Notes: generated by a model from the letters alone, not told the origin. A stretch of DNA of 63,847 nt from Thecamonas trahens ATCC 50062 (GCF_000142905.1 NW_013657655.1:1-63847); one strand, 5' to 3'; shown: positions 19,247 through 29,885, counted from the first letter of the stretch. Translations and numbers: made by a program.

Positions 19247-21054
19247 TCACCCTGTCGTTAACCAGGTGTGAACGGGAGCTAGACGCGAGGCCAACGTCTC
19301 CAGCTCGCGTGCCGGCGGCAACGGGGGGCGTGACTTGGGCAGCGCCACAGTGAGCGCGCTCCTGATAAGATCATCAGAGAGCGATGGGATAAACTCGGTG
19401 ACCAGGGTGTTGATCAGACTCTCCTCCTCCACGGCATCGTCTGCCAAGGCGACGTAGAGGATCAGGGTGACGACAAATTCCCAGCCGACCGCGTTTGCAT
19501 TGCACCCAATGGTCGTTGCGATGTGGGCGAGAAGGTCCTTGCCAAAGGGCTTGCCGCCGTCGGCGTTTCGCATGGCGAGCAGGAACCTGTAGAGGCACGT
19601 GACATGCGACTTCTCGAGTACAGTGTGCGCGCGTGGCACCTTGCTGTCGGCGGTAAAGTAGTTAATGAGAGCGCCAACGATGGTGGGTCCAACGATGGGG
19701 GCGTCGAAGATGTCCATGGCGGTGGGGCGGTCCCCGTTGACGAGCCTGGCGGCGGTGCCGCGGACAGGCTCCCAGCAAATCGAGGCAGCAGTGGCGACGT
19801 CGATGGCGGCAATTGTCTCAAGTGAGGCACGGTGGTTCTTGGTGGCTCTCAGCAGAAGGTCGACGATCTCGCGCGGACCGCAGAGGTTCTGAGTGGCTGT
19901 CGCGGCCACGCACGTGTGCTCGTTGTAGCGTTGTGCGCGGCAAGCATCGCATTGAATCCAAGCATAGACGCGCCCGCCACCCTGGAGACAAACCGCTGTC
20001 GGCCAAAGACGGGAGGCACGAGCCTGAGCGCGGCGTCGAGAACGAGCGTGACGAACGACTCTGTGAGCCTGAGCGCAGGGGCGAGAACACGCGCAAGCAC
20101 ATCGCCAAAGAGCGGATGGTACTCGACAGTGTCTGCGATCTCCACCTCGGCGACATGCGATGAGCCCAGCGCGATGGCCCGGAAGAGTGAGCCGATCTGG
20201 GCCAAGACCAGCCGAGCAACGGACGCCTGGTTCAGCCACTGCACCGGACTGCAGCTGAAAAGGTCGCCGAGAGCATGAGGCGAGACAAACACTGCCGCGG
20301 CAATGCCAACGCCCCAGGGAGCCATCGGCTGCGTTTTGGTTACATTCAGCGGGGCCTCTGCCAGGCGGTCCGGAGTCTGCCCAGCCATGTGGCGCGATGC
20401 ATTTGCTGGGGCAGCCACAGCACTTGCCGCGAGCGGGCCGCCACCTGCGAGACCAGCAAGCAGGTCCATGCTCAACGCACAGGCAGAATCAGTGGAGATC
20501 CTGGCCGCATTCGCCACTGCATCGGCACTGTTCTCGTCCTCGTCTTCGTCGTACGGCACCTTGACGTGGCACGGGTAAATAGCCGTGCTATGGCCGAGGA
20601 AACGCGAGTAGTTGGCGTTGGTCGTCACGAACGAGACGTAGTCGCCGTCAATGCCGGCAGGCACACCTCCCGCCCCATGGGACGCAGGATCAGCTTCGCC
20701 GTACACGTACATGGCCGCCACACGGAGTGCAGCAGGCTCGCCACGGAGTGCCCCGTCGCATGCAAGCATGCGGTGGTGGAGCATGTCGTCCGAGGACGCA
20801 GCGCGTGCTGCCATCAGGGCACGCGAGTTGGCAGCGCTGGCGTCCGCCAGCGAGTTGATCATGTTGCCGGTGGCAGTGCGAGACTCGCTGATCGCGAGAT
20901 AGTTGAGGACGGCCATGATCAGGCCGGTCGCAGCCAGGAGCGCAACGAACCCGACAAAGAGAGAGCCAGCCCACCAGAAAATAGGCGACATCGACTCGTC
21001 CTTGTCCGACTTGCCGCTCTCTGCATCGTCGAGCGCGCCCGTGCGGCCCATCAT
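19247..21054 (-). CDS. Unrecognised single-pass membrane protein
   Basis: About 602 residues once one base is allowed for: the 5' frame (ending near 19849) and the 3' frame (19247 to about 19930) join if the AA at 19923-19924 (TT on plus) is really AAA. The N-terminus, from ATG 21054, is a short acidic tail followed by a membrane segment (FWWAGSLFVGFVALLAATGL, about residues 25-50), giving type II topology. The exterior part is Ala/Ser-rich with several NxT/NxS sites and a C-terminal half of helices (HIATTIGCNANAVGWEF, LINTLVTEFIPSLSDDL). No family recognised. An ATG at about 21114 lies in the 201-bp repeat and would add a His-rich leader. It shares its upstream sequence with the next gene. 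Confidence 0.5.
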
Positions 21055-21086
21055 TGTGTACTCGCTCGGGTGGGCGTGCCCGTGGC

Positions 21087-21287
21087 GATTGGTGAGGTGA
21101 TGGTTGTGCATTCGGCTACTCACAAGGGATCCCACGCAGTAACGTGCTACGGCTTTACCTCCACTGAAACAAAAAAGGGGCAGGAGACGTGTGGCTGGGG
21201 TGTGGCCTTGCTCCGAGTGTTTGGTCGGGGGAAGTGTGCTCTGTATTTGATGGCGGGCGGGGCGAGGCGCAGAACGCAATAGAGGCG
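21087..21287 (-). repeat. 201-bp direct repeat, copy 1 (upstream of 19247-21054 gene)
   Basis: Matches 23180-23380 over the whole length, with about a dozen substitutions and single-base indels. On the minus strand it contains CCCTTGTGAGTAG, which looks like a splice donor, and lies directly upstream of the start of the membrane-protein gene. It is likely promoter plus 5' untranslated sequence. Confidence 0.85.
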
Positions 21288-21415
21288 AGCGGTCGTGATC
21301 GACAACGCGACGCAGACGACGAACTGGGTCCCGGACGCACCGGGCGCGTTCGTGGTCGCGTTTTCGACGGGCTCGAGGAGGACACGGCGGTCACCGGCTC
21401 AGTAAACGACGGTGT

Positions 21416-23128
21416 TCAATCAACCTTCACCTCCTCGTGGGAGGAGTCGAGCCTCAGTCGGTACCGGGCCAAAGTGGGAGCAAGCGCGGACGAGAACTTG
21501 CGGCGGGCAGCGGACGTCGCGATGTCGAGAAGCGCCGCCGAGTCAGAGAAAAGGACGAAGAACTGGTCGCCGAGATCGTTGCCCGGCCGGACGCCGACGG
21601 CAGAATGAGACCGCGTCCAGCGGAAGAGAGGGATCGACGCGAGGGCGTCGAGGTACTGTGTCCTCTCGTCAGCATCGATGGCAGTTCGGAGCAGAAGCGT
21701 TTCCCCCACGGCGAGACGGTGGTTGTCGACGTAGAGAACCTGGAGGGCAGCTCCGGCGCGCCGCTGGACAGGGCGCATGACGTGGTAAAAATCAGGAACA
21801 AACGTGTCGTACCGGTCCGCCCACTCGGGCGCAGCATCGCAAGTCACAGGCACGATGTTGACCAGGAGGGCGTCGTGCTCGAGCTCTGCCATAGGAGGCA
21901 CGAAAGGGACAACTGCACCGAGTGACCGTGACATGGCCTTTGCCTCGGATGCGCACGTGTCGGCAGCAGCGTTGAGGACGAGGCGAGCAAGGCGCTCGTC
22001 ATCCTCCAGAGCAGAGACGATGGCCTCGTGCGCGTCGCCGAGGCCGGCCACAGTGACCAGCGTCGACGCCGCAGCAGCGGCAAATGCGGCAAATGAGACA
22101 GATGGCGACGACCGCAGCACCTCGGCGGCGGCGACAGCACCCTCCGACCACTCATCAGGGTCAACAGCCTCCAGCGCCCGGCACACGGCCGCGCGCATCT
22201 CCTCGTGCGACGGGTGGCAGCGCCGCGCCCGGGGGGAAACGAGAGGTGCGGACGAGTAAAGGAGAACGCCGGGCGCGGAGCGGAAAGCCAGCATGCGCAA
22301 CGCTTCAACGTCCGTGCGCATCGGGTCGAAGCACCCAAACACGACGCCCTGCTCCAGCAAGACCACAGCGCTCGGAGGGAGGCATGGCTCGCCACACGAC
22401 TCATCCCACTCCTGGCCTTCAAGGCGCTCGAGCTCGTCCAGGACGAGGAACGCCACGTCGTTCTCATCGTTGCGCACAAGAAACTCAAAGTACTCGCGCA
22501 GAACGTAGTGAGCGTCGACAAGGACCTGGGAGGCCTTTGGTGGGCGATACATCTTGAACACGGGAGCCCCAGCGCCGGCTTGGAGGGCGAGGGCGCCGTA
22601 CGGGCACGGCTCCCAGCCAGGATTGTCGTCATTCGGCCCGTACGCAAAGCCCAACAGGTCCGTGGTCAGCTGGCTCATGTTGTGGACAGGCGTCACGAGG
22701 TGGTGCTCCCACGCACCTGGCACGTCATCATACGCACCACCCTTGTTCACGGGATCGGGCTTGGCCGTGAAGCAGCCGCCCTCGCGCCGCTCAGTCGACG
22801 CACACTGGCAGCAGAACAGCAGAGGCGGGGAGCCAATGGGGATCGGCCGGACGCAGCAGACGCCGAGCCCAAACTGGCGAGTGCCCGAGTCACCGAACGC
22901 CGCGACTACCTCTTCGAGGTAGTCGACCACGGTCTTCTTCACCATCGCATCGTGCCTCGCCACCCTCTTCGTCTGCTTGTTCCCCTTGACCTTCTGCAGC
23001 TTGACCTGCTCGAACACCGACTGCTTAATGAGGAGGGCGTGTTTGCGGACCAAGGCGTCCTTCACGTCGCCTTCTTTCACGAGCGACGCGTGCGGCGCCT
23101 GGCCGGCCCTGCCCCGATGGCATCGCAT
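21416..23128 (-). CDS. Unrecognised 570-residue protein
   Basis: One uninterrupted frame. The first 60 residues are Lys-rich, followed by a cysteine cluster (GVCCVRPIPIGSPPLLFCCQC). The middle has a helical region with YFEFLVRNDENDVAFLVLDE, then a long Ala/Glu-rich part and a C-terminal domain with VPDFYHVMRPVQRRAG. No known domain, signal peptide or membrane segment is clear. The first ATG is at 23128. Upstream lies copy 2 of the 201-bp repeat, and a 75-nt intron (23142-23216, GTGAGTAG...CCCAG) could join a 5' exon in the repeat to this gene, so the N-terminus may be longer. It is followed in the same orientation by the membrane-protein gene that has the same upstream repeat. Confidence 0.5.
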   Translation of the reverse strand: MRCHRGRAGQAPHASLVKEGDVKDALVRKHALLIKQSVFEQVKLQKVKGNKQTKRVARHDAMVKKTVVDYLEEVVAAFGDSGTRQFGLGVCCVRPIPIGSPPLLFCCQCASTERREGGCFTAKPDPVNKGGAYDDVPGAWEHHLVTPVHNMSQLTTDLLGFAYGPNDDNPGWEPCPYGALALQAGAGAPVFKMYRPPKASQVLVDAHYVLREYFEFLVRNDENDVAFLVLDELERLEGQEWDESCGEPCLPPSAVVLLEQGVVFGCFDPMRTDVEALRMLAFRSAPGVLLYSSAPLVSPRARRCHPSHEEMRAAVCRALEAVDPDEWSEGAVAAAEVLRSSPSVSFAAFAAAAASTLVTVAGLGDAHEAIVSALEDDERLARLVLNAAADTCASEAKAMSRSLGAVVPFVPPMAELEHDALLVNIVPVTCDAAPEWADRYDTFVPDFYHVMRPVQRRAGAALQVLYVDNHRLAVGETLLLRTAIDADERTQYLDALASIPLFRWTRSHSAVGVRPGNDLGDQFFVLFSDSAALLDIATSAARRKFSSALAPTLARYRLRLDSSHEEVKVD

Positions 23129-23179
23129 CCCAGTGCTCAGACTGGGTCAATAAAGCAAATGATGTACTGACGATTGAGA

Positions 23180-23380
23180 TTGGTGAGGTGATGGTTGTGT
23201 ATTCGGCTACTCACAAGGGATCCCACGCAGTAACGTGTTGCGGCTTTTACCTCCACTGAAAACGAAAAGGGGGCAGGAGACGTGTGGGTGGGTGTGGCCT
23301 TGCTCCGAGTGTTTGGTCGGGGGAAGTGTGCTGTGTATTTTGATGGCGGGCGGGGCGAGGCGCCGAACGCAATAGAGGCG
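23180..23380 (-). repeat. 201-bp direct repeat, copy 2 (upstream of 21416-23128 gene)
   Basis: Second copy of 21087-21287, placed about 50 bp upstream of the next gene's first ATG. It keeps the donor-like GTGAGTAG; the ATG present in copy 1 just after it is ATA here. Confidence 0.85.
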
Positions 23381-24063
23381 CCTGTTGGTCGAGTGAAAGG
23401 CTCCCCGGGTGCGTCGCTGCGGGCGGCGGCGGAGGCTTTCTGGCCACGCGGTGGTGGGGCGGGCGGAGGCTTTCTGACCACCGCTTGCCTGCCCAGCCAC
23501 CCCCCCCCCCCCTCCCCCCCTCCCCTCTTCTACAGTCACTCCTAGCTGAGACCTCCTATATTCCACGTTGACACATACCTTAGCTTATATAACATACTCT
23601 GCTCATGCTTCAATGAATTAGACTCTCTACGCCATGCCTTTGCGTCCGTATTGGCTATTCAGTGTCCGCGAGCCGCCCTCGCCACCTCCTCACCAACGCC
23701 CGGCCACCCACAGTCGTCGCCATCACCTTTCCTCCTGCAACAAGCTTGATATCCCACAAACAGCATTACTATACAACTAGCCTTGTAAATCTGCTTTGTG
23801 TACACTAGCAGGAACTGGCTGATGCAACAGATGGTTTCTCTAATCGATGTTGAGGGCTATGTGTGTGGTTCTGTACCTGGGTTGCTGCTGGCCTACGCTG
23901 TGAGTGCGTCCGGCGAACGTTCAAGCGTTCTCCTTTCCTACCCAACTCACCGACACCTCAAACACTCCTCGGCTGCTATACAGAACACCGACTACCAGTG
24001 ATTGTCCAAGCACCTGGTTGTTACTGTCCACCTTTTGCAGCTCCAAGCCGTTTGCATATAGCC
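23381..24063. other. Intergenic, upstream of the DUF3405-like gene
   Basis: 680 bp with a C13 run at 23500-23512, then an AT-richer section with CTTATATAAC at about 23582 that could be a TATA-like element for the plus-strand gene 480 bp on. No gene seen. Confidence 0.35.
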
Positions 24064-25844
24064 ATGCTGGACGAGAAGCGTGAATCGGACGAGCCGGTCG
24101 TCCGCGGCCTTTTTCGTCCTTCGCTTCCATCCGCGGCCCCACCGTCCTTATCGCCTTGAGCATCTGTGTCGCCATTACAATCACCTTTACCATGTATATT
24201 CAGGGTCATTCCAGCAGTACTGAGCTTATGCAAGTGGGAACCCACCCAGCTGTGGCTCTGCCGCCACCACCGCCGCCCCCGCCGTCCCCGCCGCCGTCAC
24301 CGCCCCCTCCCGTCGCGCCGCCCTCGCCGCCTCCACCGCCCCCGCCGCCATCGCCGCCATCGCCCCCGCCCTCCCCACCTTCCCCACCCGCTCCACCCGC
24401 TCCCTATCCAGATGACGAGTACCCGGTCACCGTCCCACCTCCTCCCGAAGTCCGCATCTACGGCGCAGACACTTTGACTGCTCGCCGGGCAAAGGCCTGC
24501 TACGAGCGCCGAGTCGCCTTTGACACCGTCCCGCCCGACATCATCGTCACCACCCCAGATGTGTACACCACATACCTGTACGTGTTTACCAATGTCGAGC
24601 CCGTACGTTCTCGTGTTCACTACCCGTATCGTCTTCGTCTTTTGCCGTTTAGCCCGGCCCCATGGCCGGGGTGGGAGCTGCCGTACGACTTTGGCGACAT
24701 CATCTCAGCAAAGTCCGAAGCCTCGTTTGCGGCAACGATGGCCGAAGCGGAGCAGGAAGGCAGGCTGTGGCCCGAAGACAAGACTCCATCGACGCTCATC
24801 ATTGTCCGTGGCCAGTTTATGGACAAGCCTGAGCGACTCGAGTCATTCAACCTGTTGGCCATGTCTATGCATGACGTCGAGAGCCACGACATCGCCTTTG
24901 TCTACGACACCTCAATTGACGTCACGCCGGAGCGGCTCGAGGAGTTGAGTGTAAGCTATCCATGGGCATTTGGCCCAAAGAGCAAGGTTATACGCCGCGG
25001 CTCGGACATCAGGGCTCTCTTCTCAGAGTGTATGCCCAAGCTCAACCTCGACACCCTCCCGTTCACCCTTGCTGGTTCGCCAGGTTGGGTCTTCTCCACC
25101 GAGACCTACATTCCCTTCATCTTTGGTTGCGCTCCTGACTCGACGTACGAAATCGAGCTGTTTGAGCGTGAGTACGACTTGTTCTGGACGTTGGAGCTCG
25201 ACGTCACCTTTACCGGCGCTGACCCATGGACAGACTTTTTCAAGCGGGTTGATCTCGACGTCGTCGACCACGGCACTGGTCTCCGCCTTGACAAGCCTGT
25301 CGACTTGATCACCATCAAGCCGCTGCGGACCACGGCAAAGGACGGTGCATACCTGTACCACAACACGTATATTGATGGCCCCATGTTCCGCTACGCTCAG
25401 CTCATCGTGGTGCAGCGGGCCTCGCGTGCTCTGCTCGAGCGCATCTGGGCTGACGCTGTCGACTGCGGCTTCGCCGGCTACTGCGAGCAATCACTGCCGA
25501 CAGCTTGCGGCTTCTGGGATGACTGCTACGCGGCTTCGCTCTCGCCCCACACGAACCCCAATATGATCTTCTCTCCGTATCAATGCGCCGTTCAGGTCAT
25601 GCAGCGCGCTCTCGATGAGATCACCCAGGCTAGCCAGGGCGTCCCGGCTGATCAAGTGGCCAACATCGAGCGGGCGGACCCTGATCAGTGCGCTGATGCT
25701 GCACGCTACCACTCAGACTACGCAGTTTGGCTTCACAAGTCTGAAGGATACTCACGCGACCATGCCATTAGCCTCAGAAAGGCATGGTATGACTTGCACA
25801 ATGTGCCTGAAGACAAGCGCTACGATGTGGGTACATTGGAGTAA
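24064..25844 (+). CDS. DUF3405-like putative glycosyltransferase, type II membrane
   Basis: From the ATG at 24064 a short charged tail (MLDEKRESDEPVVRGL) runs to a T5 run at 24110-24114; one more T moves it into the long frame and gives 593 residues with textbook type II layout. The membrane segment is TVLIALSICVAITITFTMY, then a polyproline stem (about 24250-24410), then the lumenal domain. That domain contains YDLFWTLELDVTFTG, close to the DUF3405 pattern, a W-E-x-D-like acidic site that may bind metal and a sugar nucleotide, and several cysteines near the end (CGFAGYCEQSLPTACGFWDDC). Function is inferred only. A second candidate start inside the long frame (TTG 24156) would lose most of the anchor. 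It converges with the DUF3431-like gene, 118 bp between stops. Confidence 0.6.
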
Positions 25845-25962
25845 CATGTACAAGCCAGCCAGCCTTTGCCTCCGAGCCACCCGTCGCGCCATCCGCCTGA
25901 CCGTTTCAACAGCATTCAATCACACCACACGGCCCTACTTTGTTCTTTGTTGCTTGCTTGCA

Positions 25963-26640
25963 TCACCTGGCGCCCTTGATCACAGCCGCGTAGTCTTGCG
26001 GCAAGAGGTGAAGGAGGGTGCCGCGCGAGACGTGGAAGGCGGCTGCCGACTCAAACGGAGTCGGGCAGTCGAGGCCGTCAAAGGCGTAGAGGGTCTTAGA
26101 GAAGGTGCAAAAGTGTGGGTCGGTGACGCCATCGGCCTTCTGATACATAAAGTGGCCGCGGTTCTCGTACGACGAGGTGATGTCAAAGTCGTGCGGCGAG
26201 GGATGGGTGAGCGAGGCGCCCATAGTTGCAGCGCCGGGCAGGAAGAAGGTGATCGGGTTGAGATCATCGTAGTTAGCGAGGACGTGCGAGGTGTAGGTGA
26301 CGAGGTTGGCGGTGCAGGACGAGGCCTCGGGTGCAGACGCCATCCGAATGTCGTACTTGGAAGCCACCGTGTCCGGCAGGATGCCGTCCGACTCGCACGA
26401 TGAGTAGACAAAGACCCGCGGGACGATGCCAGCGGCGGCGAGGTCGTCGAGGAGCGGTGCGAGCCAGGCGGCGAGGTCGGGGACGCAGCCCGGGATGACC
26501 ACATCCCAATGGTCCTTGATCTTGGGCGGAAGAATCTTGCGCTGGCCTTTCTTGCCGTTGACCACGTTGGGCTCGTATACAATCTCCTCGTAGTCGCCAA
26601 ACAGGATGTTGTCCACGGCCTGCACGCCCTGCATGCACAC
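25963..26640 (-). CDS. DUF3431-like protein, probably 5'-incomplete
   Basis: 225 residues from the ATG at 26640. The core (DVVIPGCVPDLAAWLAPLL, FVYSSCESDG, then LVTYTSHVLANYDDLNPITF and FLPGAATMGASLTHPS) matches the DUF3431 pattern of fungal, plant and protist proteins that are often type II Golgi proteins. A membrane anchor is missing. Upstream the frame meets TAG within about 35 bp, and AAAAACGTAG there looks like a splice acceptor, so an upstream exon may exist; but the divergent kinase gene starts only 71 bp away. Either the two genes overlap at their 5' ends or this copy is truncated. Confidence 0.5.
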   Translation of the reverse strand: MCMQGVQAVDNILFGDYEEIVYEPNVVNGKKGQRKILPPKIKDHWDVVIPGCVPDLAAWLAPLLDDLAAAGIVPRVFVYSSCESDGILPDTVASKYDIRMASAPEASSCTANLVTYTSHVLANYDDLNPITFFLPGAATMGASLTHPSPHDFDITSSYENRGHFMYQKADGVTDPHFCTFSKTLYAFDGLDCPTPFESAAAFHVSRGTLLHLLPQDYAAVIKGAR

Positions 26641-26711
26641 GTGGTCCTGGTTGCCCGTCGACGCGTGCTTCTACGTTTTTTTTGCGCCAGAACACCACCC
26701 GACGTCACACC

Positions 26712-29700
26712 ATGGGCAACAACGTTTCGGTCAACACCCACATGCAGACCGCACAGGTCTTCCACGAGTATGACTGCCGTATCAGCTCGTCTGAGGTGAG
26801 CCTCGTCAGCTCGAGGCCCAAGGCCACCTACATCTCGGAGCGCCGCCTCGGTAGTGGCGCTTTCGGCACCGTCTACGCCGTCCGCCGCGAGAGTGACCCA
26901 GACACGCTCTGGGCCTTCAAGCAAGTGCTCTTTGATCCCAACGAGCCTGGCGATGCTGTCACCAAAATGACCGACGTACTTGACGAGGCTGCGGCCCTGC
27001 GCGGCATCCGCGACCCCAACCTCATCCACCTCGAGCACGTTTTCCCCTTCCTCCGCGGCACAGCAAGGTCCAAGACCTAGGCCTACAAGGCCAAGGCGCG
27101 GAGGACAGCCAAGCGCAAGATCGCCACTCGCATCAAGGATGAAACCGGTACCTGCCATCTCCTTCTCGAGATCATGCTCACCACAAACCCGGCCAACCGC
27201 CGCCCGGCGGCCGATCTGCTCAACTGCGGCTTTGTCGCCGGCCTCCGCCATGCCCTCGCCTCTGATCTCGCTCAGCCTGCCTTCACCACGCTTGCCGTCT
27301 CTGCCGATTGGCAGTACCGCGGTGCGTTCCTCGCCCCGCTCGCCGATCCCAACCTCAACGACCACATCCGTGGCAAGATCGTCGACGTCGTCTTCCAGTC
27401 GGTCGGCCTTGGAAACACATCCACCACGCAATTGTCCTCGGCCTCGGTCCCGCTCATCCACCAGGGCATTGTCTCGCTCATCTACACCCATCTCAACCAC
27501 AACGCCCGCAAGGACACCACCACAGAGTCGATCATCAACCAGTTTGCTGCCGCCCTCCTCGGCCAGTCTGTCGAGCCATCGGCCTCGGTCCACACCGTGC
27601 CCCACACCGATGTGCCCGGTGTGGTCACCGGCGCCGTCCTCGCCGGCCCGTCCGATGAGCCCGATCTCATCAGCGCCCTCATGGCTCTCTTTGGTGGCCG
27701 CGATGCCAAGGCCACCGTCAAGATCATGAAAAAGGAGCTGGCCATTCTCGTCAAACTCCTCGACGACAAGCGCTCAGCCTTTCTCACCGCCGATGCTATC
27801 ATTGCTTGCCCAGGCATGATCCCGCTTCTCCTCTCCCACGTTCGCCGCTCGATCTGGCTCGAAGACTCGTTAACCTTCGAGACATGCGCCGTCCTCCGCG
27901 CAGTCTACCGCCTCCGGCCCAACACCTCGTCTGTTTACCCCATCAGCTCGCTTCTAGCTGCTTTAGCCGCACCCAACGGCCGATCGGCCTACAACAGGAC
28001 CTTCCGCCTCATGTACGAATCGCTCCCGAAAACCGTCAACAGCTGCCCTCAGCTCATCGCTCGCTACGCCGCCATGTGCGATGAGAAACCGCTCCGCAAC
28101 CGCCTTGATCGCATCCTCCGCTACGCCCAGTCCTCTGGCATCTCCTTTCCGCCCGAGCTTGCCCAAGTCTGGGGCCATGTCCTCGCCCAGCGCGCGCTCA
28201 CCGCTCTCCACATCGGCGTCCAACCCGATGCCGCCAACCACATCAACATCTCGCAGGCTGCCAACGCAGCTGCCCTCGCTTCCCTCGCCGATGCGCCGGC
28301 CAAGTCACTTGCCGTTGCAGGCAACTTCTGGCTCCACGCCTACGCCCTCGGCCTCGATCGCGCTGCAGTCAACGACGCCATCGCCTCGCTCTCCAACATG
28401 CAGCTCTGCACACAGATGATGTCTGTTGCTCTCGGTGCCTCGATTCCGCTCGTCCGCTGCCAGACATGCTCCTGCGCCGCCAAACAGGGCATCGACGTTT
28501 GCATCGCTTGCGCTCGTAACTGTCACGCCGGCCACGAGTTCGCCGACAGCTTCCACGTCATCCGCACCGTCGTCACTCAGACCTACTTTCCTTGCGAGTG
28601 CTCCACCATCGCCGGCTCCTCCTGCAAGAGTCGCTCTGCCAACTCGGCCCGCCCCATCGCTGCTCTCGACTCGATCGCTCCTCCTGAGTCCCTCCTCGCC
28701 GCCCCGCACCAGATCATCGGTGCCGTCTCGGCCGCTGTCGCGCCGCCCGAGTTCAACGCCTGGATTGAGCCGGTCATCGACCACGATCCGGTCGGCCACA
28801 CCTCGACCGCCACCTTTAAGCTCTACGATCTCGAGCAGGATGCCGCCACTCGGTATCGAAACATGACTCTGCCTGCCGGCTCGCTCGAGCCTTACATCTC
28901 ACGTGATGTGGCCAAGCTCTTCCTCTCGGTCTCGCCCCGGCTATACGCCATCGCCCAGAGCCACGGCTTTGCCTTTTCGCCCATCACCACCTCGCCCAAC
29001 CCTATCGACGTCGTCTTCTACTACGAGATTGAGGTCTGCACTGCCAAGCTCATTGGCGACTCGGACTATGCTGTCGGCATGGGCCTCATGTCTGCCGTCC
29101 GCAACCCGTCGTCTGCCCTCTTTGTCGGCTGGGGCGAGTCCGAGTGGGGCTACCACTCGGACGATGGCGGACTCCGCCACGCCACTCCCACAGGCGGCAG
29201 CACTATCATGCCATGGTCGGCCGGCGATCGCGTCGGCTGCGGCATCCACGCCTCGGGTCGCGTCTTCTTCACGCTCAACGGTGTTTACATCGACTCGCTC
29301 CCCCAGGTCCCGCCCGACGTCCCGCTCTACGCCACCGTCACCGTCCAGAACCTTGTCGGCGACGTCGTGTTCTTCTTTGATCGAGGCGACTGGGCCTTTG
29401 ACCCGACTCGGTGGGTGGTGAGCCCCGAGATGGCGTCCGCAACCTGGGCCCCGTCGTGCCTCCCGCTCGCCTCGGCGGGCCTCACTGCCCTTATCACCGC
29501 CTTTTGCCTCAACATGAGCCTCGATACCTTTGTTGGTATCTTTGACGCCATCGGCAGGTCCGTCATCGCCACCGATGCACGCATCAAGCACGCCCGCGCC
29601 CTCGCCGCCATTGACAACTCTGCCACAGACAGCTCGTCATCGCAGCCGTCGCTCGGAGACGTTGCCGCAGCTGCCCAGAGTGGGCACGCCTTTGTTCGCA

Positions 29701-29885
29701 TCGTGTGGATCCTCCAAAAGTCCAACGATCCCGAGGCCGCCCGCCGCGCCGCCGCCATCATTGCCCTTCCGTCCTTTGCCGACGTTTTGGCCGCCACCGC
29801 AAGCATCTCCTCGCCGCTCCTCGTCTCGGGCCTCGAAGCGTTTGTCGCCGACCTCGATCGCCCCGATCTCGACCTCGAGCCATGA
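26712..29885 (+). pseudogene. Kinase-UBR box-SPRY gene with missing kinase core
   Basis: The N-terminus has a myristoylation-type start (MGNNVS) and the kinase N-lobe: glycine loop GSGAFGTVYAV, lysine in WAFKQVLF, and an alpha-C-like helix. TAG follows at 27078-27080. The same frame resumes within a few codons and soon reaches LTTNPANRRPAADLLN, the last kinase subdomain. HRD, DFG and APE motifs are absent, so about 130 residues of catalytic core are lost. The rest (27174-29885, 903 codons) is open and well kept: helical repeats, a UBR-type zinc finger (28459-28610: CQTCSC, CIACARNCHAGHEF, CEC), and a SPRY domain (about 29000-29400; VGMGLMS, YHSDDGG, GDRVGCGIHASG, VFFTLNG). UBR boxes bind N-degrons and SPRY binds peptides. 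The downstream part may still be made from an internal start; I call the locus as written broken. Confidence 0.6.

Noticed and set aside
4989-27080. Reassignment of TAG to an amino acid
   Set aside because: TAG ends several intact conserved genes at the expected place, and at least two of the TAG-interrupted loci are otherwise broken. Kept only as a finding to test.
25980-27605. 541-codon minus-strand frame across the kinase gene start
   Set aside because: It crosses two real genes in the wrong frame; its composition is the typical Arg/Ser/Thr shadow.
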